Assembly (NCBI GenBank): GCA_017432405.1
Contig: JAFRJF010000129.1
Span: forward strand, 1-10,409
Direction: 5' to 3'
Origin: Clostridia bacterium
Lineage (GTDB): Bacteria > Bacillota_A > Clostridia > Christensenellales > Aristaeellaceae
DNA: 10,409 nt
This document shows positions 1 to 5,120 of this stretch, piece after piece. Numbering within the stretch: the stretch's first letter is position 1; each line of letters begins with the position of its first letter. Under the pieces are notes generated by a model. It ran no database searches and was not told the DNA's origin. It saw only the letters and a list, made by a program, of their open reading frames with translations. The translations under genes were made by a program, and so were the position numbers.

Positions 1-10
1 AACGGGGACA

Positions 11-57
11 CCTCTTCAGTCTGCTTCGCAGACAGCTTCCCCTCAAGGGGAAGCCTT
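11..57 (+). repeat. Multi-hairpin intergenic repeat, copy 1
   Basis: The copy starts with CCTCTTC. Next comes a small hairpin (GTCTGC/GCAGAC, 19-33) and then a stem of GCTTCCCC and GGGGAAGC (35-42 and 47-54) around a 4-base loop, ending in CTTTT. The same order of parts (CCTCTTC, variable hairpin, CCTTCCCC-type stem) is seen at 247-298 and, inverted, at 101-161. Similar repeats are, to my recollection, common between genes of uncultured gut Clostridia, but I could not check this. Confidence 0.6.
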
Positions 58-100
58 TTGGGCGCGACAGTAGGTATTTTTCCTTAAGTTGATGACATTG

Positions 101-161
101 CCCTCTGGGGAAGGTGGATTTCGGTGAAAACGCTTGCGTTTTTGCCGAAAGACGGAAGAGG
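101..161 (-). repeat. Multi-hairpin intergenic repeat, copy 2 (inverted)
   Basis: Read on the minus strand, this copy begins ACCTCTTCCGTC, continues through a hairpin with a 14-bp stem (119-132 with 137-150, two G-T wobbles, loop CTTG), and ends CCACCTTCCCC followed by a degenerate G-run. It is the same design as copies 1 and 3, in the opposite direction and with a longer central hairpin. The terminal stem looks decayed compared with the other copies. Confidence 0.55.
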
Positions 162-246
162 TCCTTGTCGCCCTACAGGACTAGCTTCGCGTCGCTGAGA
201 CAACATCTATTGGGGCATAGGCGCGAATAGCAACGTGAGGGGAGGA

Positions 247-298
247 CCTCTTCCGACCCGCTACGCGGGCCACCTTCCCCATCGGGGGAAGGCTTTTG
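247..298 (+). repeat. Multi-hairpin intergenic repeat, copy 3
   Basis: CCTCTTCCG is followed by a hairpin with a CCCGC/GCGGG stem (257-261 and 265-269), then CCACC, and then a perfect stem of CCTTCCCC (273-280) and GGGGAAGG (285-292) with an ATCG loop, ending CTTTTGG. It shares both flanking modules with copy 1, but the central hairpin has a different sequence and keeps its pairing, so structure rather than sequence seems conserved. Confidence 0.6.
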
Positions 299-312
299 GA
301 TACCGTTCTCCT

Positions 313-328
313 CGACAAATCAGAATTT
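313..328 (+). repeat. 16-base dispersed motif, copy 1
   Basis: CGACAAATCAGAATTT occurs here once. It occurs again, identical, at 7431-7446 as the right half of a 17-bp hairpin at the 3' end of lgt. A 16-base exact match in a 10-kb GC-rich window is unlikely by chance for such an AT-rich word, so this is probably a mobile or dispersed repeat fragment. Confidence 0.6.
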
Positions 329-338
329 GCCTCTCTAG

Positions 339-382
339 AAAAAACCTCCGCCCGCCCATTCTGGGCGAAGCGGAGGTTTTTT
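339..382. terminator. Bidirectional Rho-independent terminator after divIVA
   Basis: A GC-rich stem is flanked by six A (339-344) on one side and six T (377-382) on the other. The stem pairs CCTCCGC (345-351) with GCGGAGG (370-376) and, inside it, CGCCCA (353-358) with TGGGCG (362-367). It sits 26 bases beyond the divIVA stop codon and ends the minus-strand division operon. Because a U-run is available on both strands, it should also stop plus-strand transcription coming from the repeat region. Confidence 0.85.
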
Positions 383-407
383 CCTACGCAATTGTATGGG
401 TCTGCTA

Positions 408-956
408 TCAGAACAGCCCGTTGCTCTCCCGCAGGGCGTTGGCCTGGGTGTCCAGCAGGCGGCTGAACTCCGCCTTGTAGGCGGCGGCAGCGGCCTTCAG
501 GGACTCGTAGCGCGCCTCGAGGGTGTCCACCTGGCTCTTGGCCTCGGCGGCAATGGCGTCCGCCTCCTCCTGGGCCTTGCTCACCAGGGCGTTGGCCTTG
601 GCCTGGGCGTCGCTGACGGTCTTCTGGGCCTTGCGGTTGGCCTCCTCGGTGGTCTCGTCCGCGATGCGCTGGGCGCCGATCAGGGATTCGCGCATGGCGT
701 TCTGAAGGTTCTGGAAGTAGCCCTTCTCGTTGTAGTCGGGCGTGCGGGCCTCGGCCTCTGCCGCCTGCCTGCGGGCCGCCAGCACGTCGGCCTCCAGGGT
801 CTTGACCTGCCGGTTCAGCTCGAGGTTCTCGCGCACGAGCTTCGTCATCTGCTCGGAAATCTCATCCAGAAAATCGTCGACCTGCTCGATGTTATAGCCG
901 CCCGTCGCCTGGGTGCCAAATTCCTTCTCCTGAATATCCTTCACGCTGATCGCCAT
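408..956 (-). CDS. divIVA: DivIVA-family cell-division/polarity protein
   Basis: This is a 182-residue DivIVA-domain protein. DivIVA binds curved membrane at the septum and poles and recruits partners in Gram-positive bacteria. The start (MAISVKDIQEKEF) and the segment GGYNIEQVDDFLDEISEQM (residues 19-37) match the conserved N-terminal lipid-binding domain. Residues 35-67 and about 85-175 are heptad-like coiled coil rich in Ala, Glu, Gln and Lys. In place of the Phe-Arg pair before Gly-Tyr that B. subtilis DivIVA inserts into membrane, this protein has Thr-Gly, so its membrane contact may differ. The ATG at 956 has AAAGGA (967-972, minus strand) 10 bases upstream. It is the last gene of the cluster, 117 bases after ylmH, and a strong terminator follows. 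Family assignment is firm; the exact role (MinCD recruitment, growth or septum placement) is inferred. Confidence 0.9.
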   Translation of the reverse strand: MAISVKDIQEKEFGTQATGGYNIEQVDDFLDEISEQMTKLVRENLELNRQVKTLEADVLAARRQAAEAEARTPDYNEKGYFQNLQNAMRESLIGAQRIADETTEEANRKAQKTVSDAQAKANALVSKAQEEADAIAAEAKSQVDTLEARYESLKAAAAAYKAEFSRLLDTQANALRESNGLF

Positions 957-1073
957 GTCGATACCGTCCTTTCATCACTGGTGTAAATGGGTTCTCACTA
1001 TCAAACGCCACTCTATCTTGGACTATTTCGCCGGGACTGCGCTCAATTCCTGCATAGAGAAGTTAGGATTTCA

Positions 1074-1829
1074 TTATTTGCTGCCGTAGCGGAACACCTG
1101 CACCACCTGCCGGCCCCGACGGGATTCCCCCTGGAAGGCGGTTATCCGTATCCGTCCATGGCCCCTGGCGGAGATCAGGTCGCCCTCGCTCAGCCGGGCG
1201 TCCGGCCGCAGCTGGGGCACGTGGTTCAGCTTCACCAGCCCTGCGGCGATCAGCCGCTGGGCCTCGCCCCGGGACAGACGGCAGGCGGCGGCCAGGACCG
1301 CGTCCAGCCGCTGCTGCTGCACCGTCAGGCGCAGGCTCTCGCCCTCGGGCGGCGACAGCTGCAAATCCTCCGTCGCCACGCACACCTTCAACGCCGCCCG
1401 TCCCGCGCTGTCCAGATTGGCGGCGATGTAATCCGCCACCTCCTCCAGCGCGAACAGGTAGGCGCAGGGCGCGCCGCGGTATTCCCCCATGGCGATGTCG
1501 CCGGTCATCTCCCGCTCGATGCCCAGTCCCATCACCGCGCCCAGCAGGTCGCGATGGCCGGGATTGGCAAACCTGGCGTTCCACTGCAGCCGCAGCGCCA
1601 ACAGGGGCCATTCCACCGTCTCGGGGGCCTGTGCCCCGTAGAACGCCGCCACGCAGCGCTCAGCGCCCTCGTAGCCGCCCCAGAGGGCCGCTTCAACCCC
1701 CGCCCGGCCCGCCGCCATCTGCAGCAGGCCCAGCGCCGAGGGCTCCAGGAAGCGGGTGTAGCAGGCCCTGCCGCTGTGCTTTGCCCGAAGCGCCAGCTCG
1801 TTCAGCCGCTTTTCCAGCGCGTCGTCCAT
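1074..1829 (-). CDS. ylmH: YlmH-family S4-domain RNA-binding protein
   Basis: This is a 251-residue YlmH homologue, a protein of the division-associated ylm cluster. Work in B. subtilis links YlmH to rescue of stalled ribosomes through its S4 domain. Family landmarks are GGY.GAER near residues 51-58, HRDLLGAVMGLGIERE at 92-107 followed by GDI, and a C-terminal S4 domain at about 174-230 (RLDAVLAAACRLSRGEAQRLI, then GLVKLNH). A longer frame opens at 1865. I prefer the ATG at 1829 because it has GGAGG five bases upstream, matches the usual family N-terminus, and overlaps the yggT stop by one base (TGATG), a sign of translational coupling. Length agrees with the family (about 255 residues). Nothing appears broken. 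Confidence 0.92.
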   Translation of the reverse strand: MDDALEKRLNELALRAKHSGRACYTRFLEPSALGLLQMAAGRAGVEAALWGGYEGAERCVAAFYGAQAPETVEWPLLALRLQWNARFANPGHRDLLGAVMGLGIEREMTGDIAMGEYRGAPCAYLFALEEVADYIAANLDSAGRAALKVCVATEDLQLSPPEGESLRLTVQQQRLDAVLAAACRLSRGEAQRLIAAGLVKLNHVPQLRPDARLSEGDLISARGHGRIRITAFQGESRRGRQVVQVFRYGSK

Positions 1830-2116
1830 CACAGCCTCCGGGCCAGCAGGTAGTACAGCCGCCACCAGAGCCGCCCCAGCAGCTGGTAGGCGAGTATCGC
1901 AAACAGGTAGGAGAAGTCCACCGGGGCCTGGAAATACTGGCGCAGCTTCATCGACAGGCCCTGGAACGGGGCCACGAAGGGGCGTATGAAGTTCCCCAGG
2001 ATGTCGAAGGCCCGGAAATTGGGCCGGAACCAGCTGAGCACGCAGTAGACGAATATCGCCAGCGTGATCAGCCGCAGGAAGATGTATCCCGCGTAGAATA
2101 CCTCGTAAAGGCCCAT
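1829..2116 (-). CDS. yggT: YggT-family small membrane protein
   Basis: This is a 95-residue YggT/YlmG-type protein. It has two hydrophobic helices, at about residues 8-29 (YAGYIFLRLITLAIFVYCVL) and 67-88, separated by a polar segment holding the family-like stretch SWFRPN and FIRPFVAPFQGL. Members sit between sepF and ylmH in many Gram-positive bacteria and in cyanobacteria/chloroplasts, where they affect division or nucleoid/thylakoid organisation; the biochemical role is unknown. A strong GGAGGTG ribosome binding site lies 10 bases before the ATG at 2116. The gene starts 33 bases after the sepF stop and its stop overlaps the ylmH start by one base, so all three are probably translated from one mRNA. 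Confidence 0.9.
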   Translation of the reverse strand: MGLYEVFYAGYIFLRLITLAIFVYCVLSWFRPNFRAFDILGNFIRPFVAPFQGLSMKLRQYFQAPVDFSYLFAILAYQLLGRLWWRLYYLLARRL

Positions 2117-2149
2117 CCCGCCTTCACCTCCGTGAGCATCAACGCCTTA

Positions 2150-2842
2150 TCAGAATCTCCGGTCCATGTCGTAGGCGTCGTTGACCTCCACCGACATCGG
2201 CGCCACCAGGTAGGTGCGGTCCGACGCCTTGCGAATGCTGGCGTGCAGCGCGAACACCGCGCCGGAGAGGGTGTCCACCGCCCGCTGGAGCAGGTGGCCG
2301 TCCAGCTCGTCCATGGTGAGCACCACGGTGTTGTTGGCAATCAGCTGGTCGATCACCTCGCAGCAATCCTCCAGCGAATGCAGCGAGTACATCACCGTGC
2401 GGGAGCGCTGGCTGACCCGCATGGGACGCTGGGGGCTGACCCGCTGGGGCAGGTTCCTGCTGCTGTCGTAGCGGGGATCGGGCGCCTGGCTGTAGCGGGA
2501 GGACTGGCGGGGCTGGGCGGTATAGCCCGAATCGTCGAAGCGCGACGCGGTGCGGCGCTCCCCCGTGCGATAGTCGTCATAGCCCCTCGGGGCGCGGCTG
2601 TCGTAGCGGCTGGAGCGGCCCGTGCTCTCCGGCAGGCGGCGCTGGGTATTCGACCGGGCCGGAGCCTGGCGGCTGCCGGCGACGCTGGTCGCGCGCTGCT
2701 GCCGCGCGGGCGTATAGGCCGCCCTCCGGCCGTAATTGTCGGAGGAATACTCCTCGCCATAGGTATCCTGCGTATCCTCATCGTCCACCAGGCCGATGAA
2801 ATTCAACAGCTTGTTGAAGCCTCCGGATTTGTTGCGCGCCAT
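2150..2842 (-). CDS. sepF: SepF cell-division protein with very long linker
   Basis: SepF anchors FtsZ to the membrane and helps order the septum. Three parts are visible in the 230 residues. Residues 1-18 (FNKLLNFIGLV) form the N-terminal amphipathic membrane helix. Residues about 20-147 are a low-complexity linker, acidic at first and then dominated by Arg, Ser, Tyr, Gln and Pro. Residues 148-220 form the SepF (DUF552) domain, with VVLTMDELDGHLLQRAVDTL and the SG turn needed for the family fold, ending YLVAP. B. subtilis SepF is about 150 residues, so the extra length lies almost wholly in the linker. The start has an AGGGGA-like ribosome binding site and precedes the canonical helix. The gene lies 109 bases after yggS and 33 bases before yggT. 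The FtsZ-anchor role is inferred from family and context. Confidence 0.92.
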   Translation of the reverse strand: MARNKSGGFNKLLNFIGLVDDEDTQDTYGEEYSSDNYGRRAAYTPARQQRATSVAGSRQAPARSNTQRRLPESTGRSSRYDSRAPRGYDDYRTGERRTASRFDDSGYTAQPRQSSRYSQAPDPRYDSSRNLPQRVSPQRPMRVSQRSRTVMYSLHSLEDCCEVIDQLIANNTVVLTMDELDGHLLQRAVDTLSGAVFALHASIRKASDRTYLVAPMSVEVNDAYDMDRRF

Positions 2843-2904
2843 GGTCTTCCCCTCTTTATCGCGTCATGCGTTGTCGCCCACCGATTGATGGCTGCCTGTC
2901 ATAC

Positions 2905-2935
2905 GTTGTGGCGGCCTGGAGGCCGCCGCTACAGG
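2905..2935. repeat. GC-rich hairpin between yggS and sepF
   Basis: A perfect 8-bp stem (GGCGGCCT, 2910-2917, with AGGCCGCC, 2920-2927) has a 2-base gap. It is embedded in TGTGGCGGCCT...CCGCTACA, which can extend the pairing imperfectly. It lies in the 109-base space between yggS and sepF. There is no U-run on the minus strand, so I do not call it an intrinsic terminator. It could be an mRNA processing or stability element, or a dispersed repeat. Confidence 0.45.
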
Positions 2936-2951
2936 GCTCTGCCGTAATCGC

Positions 2952-3644
2952 CTATATCTTTGCCGGTCTGGCGCCGAACAGCGCCCGTCCCAGCCGGACC
3001 ATCGTCGCGCCCTCCTCGGCGGCGACGACGCAGTCGTCGGACATGCCCATGGAGAGCGTGTTCATCCCGATGCCGGGCAGGTCCATCTCCCGCAGCCGGT
3101 CGAACCAGCGGCGCATCTGCCGGAACAGGGGCCGCACGTCCTCGGGATCGTCGGCGATGGGCATGATGGCCATCAGGCCCTGCACCGACAGTCCGGGCAA
3201 TTCGGCGCAGCGGCGCAGCAGCGGCAAAAGCGCATCCTCGTCCACCCCGGCCTTCTGGGGCTCCCGGGCGATGTTCACCTGCACCAGCACCGGCATCACC
3301 TTCCCCGCCGCCGCGGCCCGGCGGGAGATCTCCGCCGCCAGGGGCTCGCGGTCCACGGACTGGATCATGGCCACCCGCTCCACGGCCTGCTTGACCTTGT
3401 TGGTCTGCAGCCGCCCGATCAGGTGGATCTCAAAGCCGGGGTTCAGCTTATCCTGCTTGCCCGCCAGCTCCTGCACCCGGTTCTCCCCCAGTATGCGGAT
3501 GCCGCCGTCCCAGGCCATGTTGATGGTGTCCGGGTCGATGGTCTTGCTGACGCCGCAGATGGTGGCCCCGCCCCATTTGGCAGATGCCTCGCCGATGCGC
3601 GCCTGCCAGCGGGCGATGTTCGAAAGCAAATCCTCGCGGTTCAT
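2952..3644 (-). CDS. yggS: YggS/PLPBP family PLP-homeostasis protein
   Basis: This is a 230-residue YggS (PROSC/YlmE) protein: a single-domain alanine-racemase-like barrel that carries pyridoxal phosphate without catalysing a known reaction and balances vitamin B6 and amino-acid pools. The PLP lysine is K34 in VSKT. Other family signatures are LGENRVQEL (52-60), HLIGRLQTNK (74-83), the MGMSDD motif at 199-204, which closes LSMGMSDD, and VRLGRALFG (216-224), which holds the phosphate. Length is normal. The ATG at 3644 has GGAG seven bases upstream. It starts 15 bases after the HlyD-like gene and precedes sepF. This placement beside sepF/yggT is widespread in Firmicutes and Actinobacteria, where the gene is called ylmE. 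Confidence 0.95.
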   Translation of the reverse strand: MNREDLLSNIARWQARIGEASAKWGGATICGVSKTIDPDTINMAWDGGIRILGENRVQELAGKQDKLNPGFEIHLIGRLQTNKVKQAVERVAMIQSVDREPLAAEISRRAAAAGKVMPVLVQVNIAREPQKAGVDEDALLPLLRRCAELPGLSVQGLMAIMPIADDPEDVRPLFRQMRRWFDRLREMDLPGIGMNTLSMGMSDDCVVAAEEGATMVRLGRALFGARPAKI

Positions 3645-3659
3645 TGTCGTACTCCGAAT

Positions 3660-4841
3660 TTATTTGATCAATACCGTCTGGCCCAGCTGCAGGGCCCCCT
3701 CAACCATCGGCTGGATCATGGCGATGGTGCCGTCGGTGGAGAGTACCTCCACCGGCACGAAGGTGCCGCCGGGCACGTCGTACACCCAGACGCCCATCTG
3801 GCCGTTCTCGTTGTACAGCGCCTCCACCCGCACGGACAGGCCGGTCAGCGTGATGCTGAACTGGGCCTTGCCGGTGCGCCGGTAGATCAGCGGGCCGATG
3901 GGGTCGCGCACCTCGAAGATCGCCAGCGTGCTGTCGTTTTCCTTCTGCACGCTGTACACCGAGGCGGTGTAGCTGAGGTCGTCGAAGCCCTCCATCTGGA
4001 TGTAGTAGTTGTCCTGGCCCACCATCGGCGTCCAGGTATTGCCGCTGTAGAGCACCGCCACGTACCAGCGGTTCTGGTTCACGATGCGGTAGATGCCGTT
4101 GTTCAGGGTCTGGCGGGTGTTCTCCAGCCGCTCCCCCGCCAGCACCTGGCGCACCTGGGCGATGGACAGCGCGTTCAGGCTGTCGGGCGTCAGGTCGGTC
4201 TCGTAGCCGTCGATGTAGAAGGACACCACGCCGTCCCGATCCGCGTTGGACACCGTGCGCCAGGACTGTATGCTGGACAGGCGGGTGTTTTCCTCGTCGT
4301 ACAGCTTGGTCAGCTTGCTGTCGCCCCGCTTGTTCTGGCGAAGGTATTCCTGGCGGCGCACCATTTCCGTCTCCAGCTGGCTGGCCACGGTTTTCAGGTT
4401 GCCGATGGTCTGGCGGGTGATCAGGTTCTTGAACTCGATGGCCTTGCGGTTGACCCGCTGGTCCAGCTCCTGGAGCTGGGAATCCACGATGTTGGCCAGC
4501 AGCTGCTTGTGGTAGTCCTGGATCTTCTTTCGGGTGGTCTCCAGGTTGTTCAGCAGGCTCTCGGAATAGCCGGTGGCGTACAGGTTGGCCACGGTGGTGT
4601 CCGCGGTCACCAGCGAATTCTCCGGGGAGATGTACTCCACCCGCGCCGTGGATTCCGCCAGGGTCACCGACTCGTCGCGTATGATCACGCAGTCCACCGT
4701 CTGGCGCTGGTCCGCGTTGGCCATCATGATGACCGTCTCCTTTGAGCCGGGGAACAGCCTTGGCCGAAGGATCAGGAAGGCGATGACAAGCAATGCCAAC
4801 AGGAACAGGAAGAACCTGCCGGTCACTCTCTTTCTGCGCAT
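3660..4841 (-). CDS. HlyD-like membrane adaptor protein in the division cluster
   Basis: This 393-residue protein is probably held in the membrane by one N-terminal helix (residues 9-26, FFLFLLALLVIAFLIL after RRKR), with the rest outside the cell. Residues about 47-92 read like the first half of a biotinyl-lipoyl hairpin (CVIIRDESVTLAEST, then GTV-like turns), followed by a helical, Gln/Arg/Leu-rich segment (about 93-190) and a beta-rich C-terminal half (about 250-393) with a second lipoyl-like piece near 330-393. That order resembles HlyD/membrane-fusion adaptors, and I recall HlyD-annotated proteins beside yggS/sepF in Clostridia. No ATPase or permease partner is in the window, so transport is unproven and a cell-envelope or division role is possible. 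The ATG at 4841 has only a weak GGGG-type ribosome binding site. It is the first gene after the divergent promoter region. Confidence 0.7.
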   Translation of the reverse strand: MRRKRVTGRFFLFLLALLVIAFLILRPRLFPGSKETVIMMANADQRQTVDCVIIRDESVTLAESTARVEYISPENSLVTADTTVANLYATGYSESLLNNLETTRKKIQDYHKQLLANIVDSQLQELDQRVNRKAIEFKNLITRQTIGNLKTVASQLETEMVRRQEYLRQNKRGDSKLTKLYDEENTRLSSIQSWRTVSNADRDGVVSFYIDGYETDLTPDSLNALSIAQVRQVLAGERLENTRQTLNNGIYRIVNQNRWYVAVLYSGNTWTPMVGQDNYYIQMEGFDDLSYTASVYSVQKENDSTLAIFEVRDPIGPLIYRRTGKAQFSITLTGLSVRVEALYNENGQMGVWVYDVPGGTFVPVEVLSTDGTIAMIQPMVEGALQLGQTVLIK

Positions 4842-4925
4842 AGCTCACGCCCCGATCGCTCGTAGTATAGGCCGCCTGACCCACCGTGAGGACAAAGCGG
4901 ACAGGGTACAACCATCGTATTCTAT

Positions 4926-4954
4926 ATTATAACCCCTGTTGGGTTATGATTCAA
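4926..4954 (-). promoter_or_regulatory. Predicted sigma-A promoter for the division cluster
   Basis: On the minus strand TTGAAT (4954-4949) and TATAAT (4931-4926) are separated by 17 bases, a near-consensus housekeeping promoter. It would start RNA near 4919 and leave a leader of roughly 78 bases before the HlyD-like ATG at 4841. A 7-bp inverted repeat (ATAACCC 4929-4935, GGGTTAT 4941-4947) fills the spacer and overlaps the -10 box, a good position for an operator. Confidence 0.6.
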
Positions 4955-4964
4955 TGCGCATCAC

Positions 4965-4993
4965 TTGACTTTTTTTCGCCATATGCATTAGAT
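4965..4993 (+). promoter_or_regulatory. Possible upstream promoter of the diguanylate cyclase gene
   Basis: TTGACT (4965-4970) and TTAGAT (4988-4993) are 17 bases apart on the plus strand. The match is reasonable, but weaker at the -10 box than the second promoter at 5019-5047. It lies only about 10 bases from the -35 box of the divergent minus-strand promoter, so the two could interfere with or share a regulator. Confidence 0.4.
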
Positions 4994-5018
4994 TGCCCCG
5001 TCTTTTTGCCAAACCGAG

Positions 5019-5047
5019 TAGACAAAAAGCGCCTCGAATGTTATAAT
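5019..5047 (+). promoter_or_regulatory. Predicted sigma-A promoter of the diguanylate cyclase gene
   Basis: TAGACA (5019-5024) and a perfect TATAAT (5042-5047) are separated by 17 bases. The transcript would start near 5054, giving a leader of about 67 bases before the ATG at 5121. This also argues against the TTG at 5070 being the main start, since it would have a very short leader with no ribosome binding site. Confidence 0.6.
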
Positions 5048-5107
5048 AACGATGAGTAAGTGACATTGATTGATTACAATTTTATCCACTCCGGCCAAAA
5101 AAACAAA

Positions 5108-5114
5108 AAGGCGG
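5108..5114 (+). promoter_or_regulatory. Ribosome binding site deciding the cyclase start
   Basis: AAGGCGG lies six bases before the ATG at 5121 and differs from AAGGAGG at one position. The alternative in-frame TTG at 5070 has no comparable site, and its extra 17 residues are lysine-rich leader-like sequence, so 5121 is chosen. Confidence 0.65.
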
Positions 5115-5120
5115 TCCAAG

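Larger units (their letters stand above)
1..336. other. Gene-free repeat-rich intergenic region
   Basis: I find no convincing gene here. The only sizeable open frame on the plus strand begins at 235 and would run through the terminator and into the antisense of divIVA; its Arg/Pro-rich translation resembles no family I know. The stretch holds three copies of a multi-hairpin repeat (about 11-57, 101-161 and 247-298). It also holds two short motifs that recur beside lgt: a 15-base motif at 181-195 (again at 7495-7509) and a 16-base motif at 313-328 (again at 7431-7446). No tRNA, rRNA or riboswitch pattern is evident. Confidence 0.7.

Noticed and set aside
1..336. CRISPR array
   Set aside because: The three repeats differ in length, orientation and central sequence, have no regular spacers, and no cas gene is near.
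957..1073. Separate promoter for divIVA in the 117-base gap after ylmH
   Set aside because: TTGAGC- and GATAGT-like words exist on the minus strand, but none are paired at a proper spacing, so I did not call a promoter.
1631..2947. Long plus-strand open frame opposite ylmH, yggT and sepF
   Set aside because: It covers three recognisable minus-strand genes, begins with a Pro/Arg-rich stretch, and shows no family features.
3423..4745. Long plus-strand open frame opposite yggS and the HlyD-like gene
   Set aside because: It spans two well-supported minus-strand genes and has an antisense-like composition (His, Val, Leu, Gln) with no domain.
3700..4911. Second minus-strand frame overlapping the HlyD-like gene
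   Set aside because: Its translation is rich in Gly, Pro, Arg and His, as expected of a frame-shifted reading of a GC-rich gene; the frame with the membrane helix is the real one.
5070..5120. TTG start for the diguanylate cyclase
   Set aside because: No ribosome binding site precedes it and it would sit only about 16 bases from the predicted RNA start; the ATG at 5121 has a good site.
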